From Bacillota bacterium (lineage in GTDB: Bacteria; Bacillota; Clostridia; Peptostreptococcales; Acidaminobacteraceae), in contig JAUMXH010000001.1 of NCBI GenBank assembly GCA_030529225.1, positions 1 to 64,000 of the forward strand: a stretch of 64,000 bases of DNA, read 5' to 3'. The notes below the pieces were generated by a model. It made no database searches, was not told the origin of the DNA, and was given only the letters and a program-made list of their open reading frames with translations. Made by a program: the position numbers and the translations under genes. Shown in pieces: positions 41,805 through 48,851 of the stretch (positions within the stretch are counted from its first letter, which is position 1; the number at the start of each line of letters is the position of its first letter).

Positions 41805-43169
41805 ATGAAACGAATACTCCTGCTGTTCCTTCTACTCCTATGCACCGGCTTTTCGACGCTGAGCGCGGATGAGTTGGGGAACAGAACCGATTTTTTGATT
41901 GACGTCTCGAGCGAGATCGACTACATCCTCGAGCATTACTACGGGGACATCAATGAGCAGACCCTTCGAAAAGGGCTGCTCGACGGGATGCACAAGGCGA
42001 TCGACCCTTGGACCAATTCTTATACCGAGGCGGAATACAAGATATTTGTAGACAATCTCAGCGGTGAATTTGTCGGCTTGGGAATCTATGTGGAAAAGTC
42101 CGGCGACCACGTGCTGATTACCGAGGTCATTGAAGGTGGCGCGGCGGAGAAGGCCGGGCTGAAATCCGGAGACAGAATCTATGCGGTCGATCAAAAATCG
42201 ATTGCAACGCTAGATATTGATCAAGTGGTCTCTCTTTTGAGCGGAAAGAAGGATAGCCCTGTCAGTCTTCAGATTATGAGGAAGGGGAAGGTTGTCAAGG
42301 AGACCCTGCAAATTTTCAGGAAGTCCTTTGTCATCAAGTCGGTCAAGCACTACTTGCGTGATGGAATCGATGTGATTGAAATCGATCAATTCGGTGACAG
42401 AACCTACAGCGAATTTTTGGACGCGATGCAAAAGGTGGATCCCGGGAAGGGTTTCCTGATCGATCTCAGAGACAATCCCGGCGGCTATCTGGACTCGGCC
42501 GTACAAATTGCGGATGAATTGCTTCCCAAGGATTTGCTCATTACCGTCGTGCAGGATAAGTATAACAAGAACTTTATGAACTCGCAGAAAGAGGGGCGAA
42601 AAGAAAAACTCGTCGTCCTGGTCAACGAGAAGACGGCATCGGCGAGCGAAATTTTGGCCTCGGCCCTGCAGGACCACAATCGGGCCGTTCTGGTGGGCGA
42701 TAAAACGTTCGGAAAGGGCCTGATACAGCAGTTGGGTCGCTTTGGTGGCAGGTACATCAAGCTTACCATCGGCGAGTACAAGAGTCCGAAGGGTTCCGTC
42801 ATAAACGGAGTCGGTGTTCTTCCCGATTATAGGGTCAGTCCGGAGCAGGAACTCTTTGCCCTTCACTCCGAATTCAAACCTCTTCTATCGTATACTGAAT
42901 GGAAGTATGGAGACACAAATGACGAGTTGATCGGAATCAAGCAGAGGCTTCGCTATCTCGGGAACCGCTTGCAGATGAATCCGCACTTTGATCGGGAACT
43001 CTTACAGGTCGTGAATCAATTTAAGAAGGAAAGCGCCTTAAAAGAGGACGGAAAAATTGAGGAAACCTTTAAGCTCGCCCTCGATCGGGAAGTCAAGAGA
43101 AAGGCCGCGGAAACGGCAAAGGAAAAGCAGTTGAAGAAGGCGATTGAGCTGATGAAAGCTACGAACTGA
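41805..43169 (+). CDS. C-terminal processing protease (S41 family) with PDZ and wall-binding-like tail
   Basis: 454 residues, exported by an N-terminal signal (about 1-22). The PDZ domain (about 85-165) has GLGIYVEKSGDHVLITEV. The S41 catalytic domain has Ser279 (TASASE) and Lys304 (TFGKG), the classic Ser-Lys dyad spaced by 25 residues. The tail (about 370-440) resembles a PG_binding_1 fold, with IKQRLRYLGNRL and FDRELLQVVNQFKKES. Such proteases cut exported proteins or activate sporulation and wall enzymes. As the last gene of the envelope cluster it may process its products. A GGGGGA ribosome site precedes the ATG. Confidence 0.93.
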   Translation: MKRILLLFLLLLCTGFSTLSADELGNRTDFLIDVSSEIDYILEHYYGDINEQTLRKGLLDGMHKAIDPWTNSYTEAEYKIFVDNLSGEFVGLGIYVEKSGDHVLITEVIEGGAAEKAGLKSGDRIYAVDQKSIATLDIDQVVSLLSGKKDSPVSLQIMRKGKVVKETLQIFRKSFVIKSVKHYLRDGIDVIEIDQFGDRTYSEFLDAMQKVDPGKGFLIDLRDNPGGYLDSAVQIADELLPKDLLITVVQDKYNKNFMNSQKEGRKEKLVVLVNEKTASASEILASALQDHNRAVLVGDKTFGKGLIQQLGRFGGRYIKLTIGEYKSPKGSVINGVGVLPDYRVSPEQELFALHSEFKPLLSYTEWKYGDTNDELIGIKQRLRYLGNRLQMNPHFDRELLQVVNQFKKESALKEDGKIEETFKLALDREVKRKAAETAKEKQLKKAIELMKATN

Positions 43170-43214
43170 GACGCTTTGATTCGGCTCCCGTCTTTCCACG
43201 ATATAAGATTTAAA

Positions 43215-43260
43215 AAATCCCTCCCGCTTTCGGAAAGAAAGCTCGGAGGGATTTATTTTT
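43215..43260. terminator. Intrinsic terminator of the surface-protein cluster
   Basis: The outer 10-bp stem AAATCCCTCC / GGAGGGATTT encloses a TTTC/GAAA inner hairpin and is followed by ATTTTT. The A-rich left flank lets it serve the convergent MFS gene too. Confidence 0.85.
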
Positions 43261-43270
43261 AGTCTGTCTG

Positions 43271-44506
43271 TTATGACAGAGATTGTTTTGATTTTTTCAT
43301 TATCACCGCTACAAAGAGGGATGCACCCGCAAAAATCAGAATGGAGAGGTAGGAGAGTTGGAAAGACCCTCCCGATTGTTCCCTCAGACAGTGAGAGAGC
43401 GTCGGTCCCACCGTTGCGGCTACAATCAACTGTAGGTTGATGATGCTGAAGTTGCTCGGGTAGTACTTTGGGCCGTAGGTATCCTTGATGACGCAAGAGG
43501 CCAGGGCAGGGGAACATCCGTAGCTGATTCCGCAAGAGAGAAGTCCCAGTATGCCTAAAATTGTAAGGCCGGTATAGTAGCCCGCGAGGAGGAGGATGCC
43601 GGAAAGGAGTAAAAAGGCAACGGTTGAAAAGACCGCGAAGCTCTCTCCCTTACTGTCATAGACCTTGCCGATGAAGATCCTTCCGCCGCCGTTCGCGACC
43701 GAAACCATCAGGCCTATGATGGCCGAAGCTCCGAAACTTTGAGCGATCTGGCTCGCGCTTCCGATGATCATCAGTCCGCAAGAACAAATCAGAATGTTCC
43801 AGATGATAAACCACGCAAAGAATCCGGTTTTGAGCATTTGCTTAGAATTGTAGTCCTTGTGGGCAACTTGCTTTTGAGTGAGTTTAGCCTTGTCAAAATC
43901 CGCCTTGTCCTGTTTTACCCCCATAATGTACGCGCATATGATCAGAGGAGGGAGGAAGAGGAAGGACAAAATAAAGAAGGTGGTGCCGATTCCATAGACC
44001 TTTTCGATCGCCGATGCCAGAGATCCCAGCACGATACCGCCGAAACCGAATCCGAGCATCAGGACGCCCGATGCCAAACCTACCTTATCCGGGAAGTGCT
44101 CCATCACCCCGCTCAGGATTCCGTTGTAACCGAAGCCGACCCCGGTTCCGCAGAGGACTCCGTAAAAGAGATACATCTTGAGAGCCGGAGAGAGGGTTTC
44201 CGCCGACAGGGTCGACATCAGGACCAAGCCAACAAAGACGAGGACCGAAGAGATCAGTATGCGGTATCTGGAACTGATGATGCGTGCGGAAAACCCGCTG
44301 ATCAGACCTCCCACGCAGAAGAAGATGATGGAAATCGTGAAGGTCAGAGACAACTGTTGGTCGGTAATCACCGGAATGAGCTCCTTGAGCGGAGACTTAA
44401 AAATGGACCAGGCGTAAATCATCCCCAAGAATAAGAGGGCGATGGCGCCTGAGATCAAATAGGTGTACTTTGATAAGCCTTTCTTGTTTGCCTTTTCATG
44501 TGTCAT
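43271..44506 (-). CDS. OFA-type MFS transporter (oxalate/formate antiporter family)
   Basis: Major facilitator of 411 residues with about twelve hydrophobic helices. Family hallmarks include GMIYAWSIFKSPL in TM1 and GTGVGFGYNGILS plus FPDKVGLASGVLMLGFGFGG between TM4 and TM5. The family exchanges or takes up small monocarboxylates and dicarboxylates; the substrate here is not identifiable. GGGAG precedes the ATG by nine bases. It lies 70 bases downstream of the lipoprotein hydrolase gene on the same strand; a 23-base near-perfect inverted repeat lies in that gap. Confidence 0.87.
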   Translation of the reverse strand: MTHEKANKKGLSKYTYLISGAIALLFLGMIYAWSIFKSPLKELIPVITDQQLSLTFTISIIFFCVGGLISGFSARIISSRYRILISSVLVFVGLVLMSTLSAETLSPALKMYLFYGVLCGTGVGFGYNGILSGVMEHFPDKVGLASGVLMLGFGFGGIVLGSLASAIEKVYGIGTTFFILSFLFLPPLIICAYIMGVKQDKADFDKAKLTQKQVAHKDYNSKQMLKTGFFAWFIIWNILICSCGLMIIGSASQIAQSFGASAIIGLMVSVANGGGRIFIGKVYDSKGESFAVFSTVAFLLLSGILLLAGYYTGLTILGILGLLSCGISYGCSPALASCVIKDTYGPKYYPSNFSIINLQLIVAATVGPTLSHCLREQSGGSFQLSYLSILIFAGASLFVAVIMKKSKQSLS

Positions 44507-44538
44507 GTCTTTACTCTCCCTGTAGTATGCTGTTTGGG

Positions 44539-44561
44539 AACCGATCCGTCACGGACCGGTT
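44539..44561. repeat. Inverted repeat upstream of the MFS gene
   Basis: AACCGATCCGT (44539-44549) and ACGGACCGGTT (44551-44561) pair at 10 of 11 positions around one central base. No T run follows on either strand, so it looks more like a protein-binding site or RNA hairpin than a terminator. Confidence 0.55.
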
Positions 44562-44576
44562 TCGATTCTCCTATGG

Positions 44577-45767
44577 CTATTCTGTAGTATCGCCGGCCGC
44601 TTCGGGTTCTACACTCGCTTCCGGCACCGCATCGGTAGCGGGCTCTTTGTTTTCAGATTGCTGTTCTTCCGCGCTCTTTTCTTGGCTCTGCTGCTCCGCC
44701 TGTTCTCTTTTAATTTTCTTTATTTCATCTTCACTTCTCTTGTGCCCGTTGATGAATTGAATGACGCTGTCCACGAACTCCTGATTTAACGGCGCCTTTA
44801 CATTGCTGTATATCTTGATGTGTTCTTCCCGGTCTTCCTTAGTGGAAGCGTCCTTCATCACGTGGCTCATTTTATCGATCAGGACCGGCTTGTTGTTATC
44901 CAATACGTCGGCCAACAATTTGGCGTCCTTTTCCTTAATTTGGATATCATTCTTTCCTTGAATGATCAGAATCGGTGTCGCTGAGATTTGTTTGTAGGCG
45001 ACGGTCGGATCATAGCTCATCCAGTCGATCAAATAGTTTTGAATGCTCGGCTTGAACAGGGGTTCTACCAGTTTGCTGACTTCCGGTACGCGTTCCCCCT
45101 TCTTCAACTTGTTCAAAACATTGTTGGATTCGGTCACAACCTCCGCCGTATTGAGCTCATTCTCTTTGATCTGCTCTTTGAGGATGATATCAATGCTCCT
45201 TCCGGCCCCCGCCACGGAAATAAAGCCGTCCACCGGCGTATCCTTAATCGCAAGGGCTCCAAACAGGGCACCTTGGGAATGTCCGAGCAGGAAGACGTCG
45301 GTAAACTGATTGTCTTTCTTTAAATAGTGGATTAGAGTGGAGATGTCCTGCACATAGTCGTTCACTCTGATTTTTTCTTCGTCAATCTGGATATTATTGG
45401 AGTCAAAGGATCCTCTCTTATCGTAGCGCAGACTGGCAATGCCGTTCTTAGCCAACTCGATGGAAAGTTGTCCGAATTCATTGGCGATTCCGTTCTTGGG
45501 AACGGGGCCTGAACCGGGAACCAGGAGGACCACCGGCATGCTGTTTCCCTTCGTCTGCTTCGGTGTAGTCAAAATGCCTGAGAGCTCTCCGCCTTCCACG
45601 CCCACCTTCACAAGCTCGTCATGGTAACTTGTTTCCGTCTCTTTTTCCTGATTCTTTTCCTGATCTGTCGTTTGCTTGGTATCATCCGTCTTTTCTTCTT
45701 TGCTTCCGCAGGCGGAAACACTCAAGAGTAAAAGTAAGGACAAGAAAGCCGCTAATAGTTTTTTCAT
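44577..45767 (-). CDS. Lipoprotein alpha/beta hydrolase
   Basis: 396 residues. A type II signal peptide has the lipobox LSVSAC, with Cys20 as the lipidation site; an acidic Lys/Glu/Gln linker runs to about 48. The hydrolase domain (about 50-345) has an oxyanion-loop VPGSGP segment, nucleophile motif GHSQG, Asp in IQGKNDIQ and His in MSHVMKD. A Glu/Gln/Ala-rich tail ends the protein. It probably acts as an extracellular membrane-tethered esterase or peptidase; the substrate is unknown. A TATAAT-type -10 lies at 45795-45800 on the minus strand. The MFS gene follows and may share its transcript. Confidence 0.87.
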   Translation of the reverse strand: MKKLLAAFLSLLLLLSVSACGSKEEKTDDTKQTTDQEKNQEKETETSYHDELVKVGVEGGELSGILTTPKQTKGNSMPVVLLVPGSGPVPKNGIANEFGQLSIELAKNGIASLRYDKRGSFDSNNIQIDEEKIRVNDYVQDISTLIHYLKKDNQFTDVFLLGHSQGALFGALAIKDTPVDGFISVAGAGRSIDIILKEQIKENELNTAEVVTESNNVLNKLKKGERVPEVSKLVEPLFKPSIQNYLIDWMSYDPTVAYKQISATPILIIQGKNDIQIKEKDAKLLADVLDNNKPVLIDKMSHVMKDASTKEDREEHIKIYSNVKAPLNQEFVDSVIQFINGHKRSEDEIKKIKREQAEQQSQEKSAEEQQSENKEPATDAVPEASVEPEAAGDTTE

Positions 45768-45794
45768 TTGTTGAAACCTCCCATTTTAACGAAA

Positions 45795-45800
45795 ATTATA
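45795..45800 (-). promoter_or_regulatory. -10 box of the lipoprotein hydrolase gene
   Basis: A perfect TATAAT on the minus strand, 28 bases before the ATG at 45767. Only a weak -35 (TACAAT) is found at 17 bases. Confidence 0.4.
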
Positions 45801-45900
45801 CCATGTTTCGCCTCCGTATTGTATAACAATTTTTTTAATATTGCAGGAATGATTATGATTTTCACTCAGTTTATAATTTTAAAGAGAAGCGCTTATGTAC

Positions 45901-45928
45901 TTGTAATAATTTTTAAAAAGGGTATAAT
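45901..45928 (+). promoter_or_regulatory. Promoter of the Rrf2 regulator-cysteine desulfurase operon
   Basis: -35 TTGTAA (45901-45906), a 16-base spacer and a perfect -10 TATAAT (45923-45928). A perfect 10-bp palindrome TAATCGATTA (45945-45954) lies just past the start and could be an operator. The roughly 95-base leader then folds into hairpins at 45954-45972 and 45981-45993. Confidence 0.7.
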
Positions 45929-46033
45929 ATATGATATTAAATGATAATCGATTAAGGTCGAAAGGCGGCCTTTGTATTCGGGACGACGCGTCCGATCAAA
46001 AGGGGCTTTTCTCTTAAAAGAAAGGAAGTGCTG

Positions 46034-46504
46034 ATGTTTTTTACGACAAAGGGTAGGTATGGATTGATTTCCATGTTTGAACTCGCGAAACTGGACGGCT
46101 TCGGGCCGGTTCCTCTTTCGGAGATTTCAAAAAGGGTGTCGGTTTCCCTGGGCTATTTGGAGCAGATTTTTTTGGTGCTCAGAAAGAGCGGTTTGATCAA
46201 GAGCGTCAGGGGAGCCAAGGGCGGATATGTTCTGGCTAAGAGACCGTCTGAAATCAGTGTCGGAGATATCCTTAAAAACCTGGAGGGCCCCCTGGTTGCC
46301 GCCGAGTGCGTGATGAAGGGGGAAACCGAGGCGGGAACCTGCGATACTTACGATTCCTGCGCGACCAGGGTAGTCTTGACCAAGGTCACGCAGGCGGTCG
46401 ACAAGGTCATAGAATCCACAAGTTTGCAGGACATGTTGGTGGACGCTTACTTTGTAGCGGGCATCAAAGGCTTGCATCCGACGGAGCCGGAAGATAAGAA
46501 ATGA
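46034..46504 (+). CDS. Rrf2 family transcriptional regulator, IscR-like
   Basis: 156 residues. A winged-helix DNA-binding domain at the N-terminus has TKGRYGLISMFELA and RGAKGGYVLAK. Three Cys at 92, 103 and 109 (ECVMKG...TCDTYDSC) lie where IscR binds its [2Fe-2S] cluster; CymR-type regulators lack them, so an Fe-S-sensing IscR-like role is preferred. The ATG at 46034 has AAAGGAAG six bases upstream; a GTG at 46028 overlaps that site. Its stop overlaps the cysteine desulfurase start by four bases, so it likely controls its own operon. Confidence 0.92.
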   Translation: MFFTTKGRYGLISMFELAKLDGFGPVPLSEISKRVSVSLGYLEQIFLVLRKSGLIKSVRGAKGGYVLAKRPSEISVGDILKNLEGPLVAAECVMKGETEAGTCDTYDSCATRVVLTKVTQAVDKVIESTSLQDMLVDAYFVAGIKGLHPTEPEDKK

Positions 46505-47643
46505 GAAAGCTGTATTTAGACTATAGCGCGAGCACCCCGGTCAAGCCTGAAGTCTTTGACTTTGTGCGGGAGTATCTGACCGATTCCTTTGGAAACGCTT
46601 CCAGTTTGCACAGTTTTGGGGTCAAGAATAAGGATGCGCTCTTTCGAGCCAGAAAGAGTTTTGCAAAGGCGATCAACGCCGGCTCCTCGGAAATTTATTT
46701 TACTTCCGGGGGAAGCGAGGCCGACAACTGGGCGCTGAAAGGCGTGGCCGAGGCCTACGGAGAGAAGGGGAAGCACATCATCACGACAAAAATCGAGCAT
46801 CCCGCAATCTTGCAAACGGCCCAACACCTGGAGCGTTTGGGTTACGAGCTCACTTACCTTTCCGTCGATGAGCACGGATTGATTTCCTTGGAAGAGCTGC
46901 GAGACTGCATTCGGGAGGATACCATCCTCGTATCGGTCATCTTTGTGAACAATGAAATCGGAACCGTGCAGGATATACAGGCGATCGGGAACCTTTGTAG
47001 GGAGAGGAAGGTTCTCTTTCACAGCGATGCGGTCCAGGCCTTTTCCAATGTGAAGATTGATGTAAAAGCCTTGCCGGTGGACCTGTTGAGTTTTTCAGCT
47101 CACAAGTTTTACGCCTTGAAGGGCTGCGGGGCTTTGTATGTCAGGCAGGGCGTAAAATTGGGGTGCTTGCTGGATGGCGGCAGTCAGGAAATGGGGATGA
47201 GAGCGGGGACCGAGAACATTCCGGCCATCGTCGCGATGGGCAAGGCCGCCGAATTGGCGACGGCGCAGTTGGAGGAACACATTCAAAAACTGACAGCGCT
47301 CAGAGACTATACCGTGAAGAGGGTCTTGGAAGAAATTCCGCATGCGAGGTACAACGGGCATCCGACCGAGAGGCATCCGGGCATCCTTCATTTTTCGTTT
47401 CGGAATGTGAATGCGAACGCCCTTTTGATCGCCTTGGATCGTTTGGGAATTGCTGTTTCTGCAGGGTCTGCCTGCAGCAGCGGATCGTTAAAGGCCAGCC
47501 ACGTGCTCCGGGCGATCGGTCTGCCGGACGAGTGGGCCTTGGGCTCCGTTCGAATCAGTATGGGAGATTTTACCGAGCGGGAAGACTGTGATTACCTTGT
47601 GGACAGCTTAAAAAAAGTGATTGAAAAAATTTTTAGTAAATAG
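46501..47643 (+). CDS. Cysteine desulfurase (NifS/IscS family)
   Basis: PLP enzyme of 380 residues that removes sulfur from cysteine for Fe-S clusters or thiolation. The N-terminal LDYSASTPVKPEV motif is present, the PLP lysine is Lys202 (FSAHKFYALKG), and the persulfide Cys325 lies in SAGSACSSGS, the loop type of group I enzymes. GSEADNWALKG is also typical. It overlaps the IscR-like gene (ATGA). No scaffold gene (iscU/nifU) follows; next comes fur after 125 bases with its own promoter. Confidence 0.94.
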   Translation: MRKLYLDYSASTPVKPEVFDFVREYLTDSFGNASSLHSFGVKNKDALFRARKSFAKAINAGSSEIYFTSGGSEADNWALKGVAEAYGEKGKHIITTKIEHPAILQTAQHLERLGYELTYLSVDEHGLISLEELRDCIREDTILVSVIFVNNEIGTVQDIQAIGNLCRERKVLFHSDAVQAFSNVKIDVKALPVDLLSFSAHKFYALKGCGALYVRQGVKLGCLLDGGSQEMGMRAGTENIPAIVAMGKAAELATAQLEEHIQKLTALRDYTVKRVLEEIPHARYNGHPTERHPGILHFSFRNVNANALLIALDRLGIAVSAGSACSSGSLKASHVLRAIGLPDEWALGSVRISMGDFTEREDCDYLVDSLKKVIEKIFSK

Positions 47644-47684
47644 TTTTTTAACTGATAATAGAAGGGGAGCTTTTTTTAAAAGTC

Positions 47685-47713
47685 TTGTAATTTTAAGGGG
47701 TCTGTGCTATTAT
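47685..47713 (+). promoter_or_regulatory. Promoter of fur
   Basis: -35 TTGTAA (47685-47690), a 17-base spacer and -10 TATTAT (47708-47713), overlapping the Fur-box-like site. Confidence 0.7.
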
Positions 47714-47716
47714 TAA

Positions 47717-47735
47717 GATAATGTTAATGATAATT
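47717..47735. promoter_or_regulatory. Fur-box-like operator upstream of fur
   Basis: GATAATGTTAATGATAATT matches the classical 19-base Fur box at 15 of 19 positions and lies just after the -10 box, as expected for autorepression. Metal specificity (Fe, Mn or Zn) cannot be read from it. Confidence 0.6.
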
Positions 47736-47767
47736 GACAGGAAAACATTGAACTTGGGAGGGTTAAT

Positions 47768-48196
47768 ATGTTTATTGAAGAGGTGAAAGGTGTATTGAGA
47801 AGTAACGGCTACAAGCTTACTCCTCAGAGAAGGGTTGTTCTGGAGGTCATGCTGAAAAATAAGAAGTCTCATATGTCTGCGGAAGAACTTTACGATAAGG
47901 TGAGAAAAGAGCTTCCGGACATCGGATTGGCGACCGTTTATAGAACCTTGCAGTTGTTGTATCGTCTGAATATTCTATCCAGAATCAGTTTTGACGACAG
48001 CGTTTCCAGATATGAGATTAAGCATAACATGGATGATCACCAGCATCATCATCTGATCTGCAAAAAATGCGGAAAGATAGAGGAAGTTCATGTCTATATG
48101 CTGGAAGAATTGGAAAAATATATCAATAAAGAATTTAAGTTCAAAATCATCGACCATTCGCTGAATTTTGAGGGTGAATGCAAACAATGCAGGTAA
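47768..48196 (+). CDS. fur: Ferric uptake regulator family protein (Fur)
   Basis: Metal-dependent repressor of 142 residues. The winged helix has YKLTPQRRVVLEVML and GLATVYRTLQLL. The metal-binding region has HHHLICKKCG, and the structural zinc site is completed by the C-terminal CKQC. These segments resemble Bacillus Fur more than PerR or Zur, but paralogue assignment by eye is tentative. GGGAGGG lies before the ATG. A Fur-box-like site overlaps its promoter. A weak A/T hairpin follows, then the rimP promoter. Confidence 0.9.
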   Translation: MFIEEVKGVLRSNGYKLTPQRRVVLEVMLKNKKSHMSAEELYDKVRKELPDIGLATVYRTLQLLYRLNILSRISFDDSVSRYEIKHNMDDHQHHHLICKKCGKIEEVHVYMLEELEKYINKEFKFKIIDHSLNFEGECKQCR

Positions 48197-48225
48197 ATTT
48201 TTTTGATAAAAAATTGGGGTTTTAC

Positions 48226-48255
48226 TTGTTTTTACTACCTGTTTCATGCTAAAAT
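48226..48255 (+). promoter_or_regulatory. Promoter of the rimP-nusA-infB operon
   Basis: -35 TTGTTT (48226-48231), an 18-base spacer and -10 TAAAAT (48250-48255). Transcription would start just before the leader hairpin at 48273. Confidence 0.55.
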
Positions 48256-48272
48256 AAGCCGTAGTTGTTCAT

Positions 48273-48300
48273 AGAGTGGGTTTCTACCCACTCTTATTTA
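48273..48300 (+). promoter_or_regulatory. rimP-leader-type transcription attenuator
   Basis: A perfect 8-bp stem AGAGTGGG/CCCACTCT with a six-base loop, followed by TATTTA, lies between the rimP promoter and the rimP start. A short GAGUGGG...CCCACUC hairpin in this spot matches the described rimP (ylxS) leader of Bacillota, a premature terminator thought to control the nusA operon. It could also simply stop upstream transcription. Confidence 0.65.
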
Positions 48301-48347
48301 TGAAATGCATTGTAAAAAATGGAACTAAGAAGAGAACGGAGAGAAAT

Positions 48348-48836
48348 TTGAAACAAAATAAAAAGGTGTTGCTTGAAATCATCGAGGACTTGTTTGAAAG
48401 CGGAACTGTCGAAGAGTTCGTTCCGTATGAACTTGTCCACGCCGAGTATGTGAAAGAGGGCAAGGAAAGATACTTGCGATTGTATGTTGACACTGAAGGA
48501 GGCGTCTCACACGAGGACTGTGCTCTGGTCAGCAGAAAACTGGGCGATATCCTGGATGAAAAAGACTTGATCAAAGAGGCCTACATTCTCGAAATTTCAT
48601 CTCCGGGAGTGGAAAGGCCGCTCAAGAAGCTTCGCGACTTTGAACGATTCCTCGGGGAAAAGGTCGAGGTAAAGCTCTACGCTCCGCTTGAGGGGCTCGG
48701 GTTAAAGGTTTTGATCGGGTACATTGATTCCGTGAACGGCGAAGATATTATAATTGAACTCGAAAGTGACGAGAAGCTGATAACGATACCGTTTGAAAAA
48801 ATTGCTTCTTCCAAGCTCGTGTTCAGTTTCGAATAA
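48348..48836 (+). CDS. rimP: Ribosome maturation factor RimP
   Basis: 162 residues, needed for 30S subunit maturation. The N-terminal domain has RYLRLYVDTEGGVSHEDC, then VSRKLGDILDE and the conserved LEISSPGVERPL; a C-terminal SH3-like domain follows. TTG at 48348 is chosen because ACGGAGAG lies four bases upstream and the resulting length is usual; the in-frame ATGs at 48276 and 48300 fall in the leader hairpin and lack ribosome sites. nusA follows 15 bases downstream. Confidence 0.93.
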   Translation: MKQNKKVLLEIIEDLFESGTVEEFVPYELVHAEYVKEGKERYLRLYVDTEGGVSHEDCALVSRKLGDILDEKDLIKEAYILEISSPGVERPLKKLRDFERFLGEKVEVKLYAPLEGLGLKVLIGYIDSVNGEDIIIELESDEKLITIPFEKIASSKLVFSFE

Positions 48837-48851
48837 GGAGGAGGGATACTG

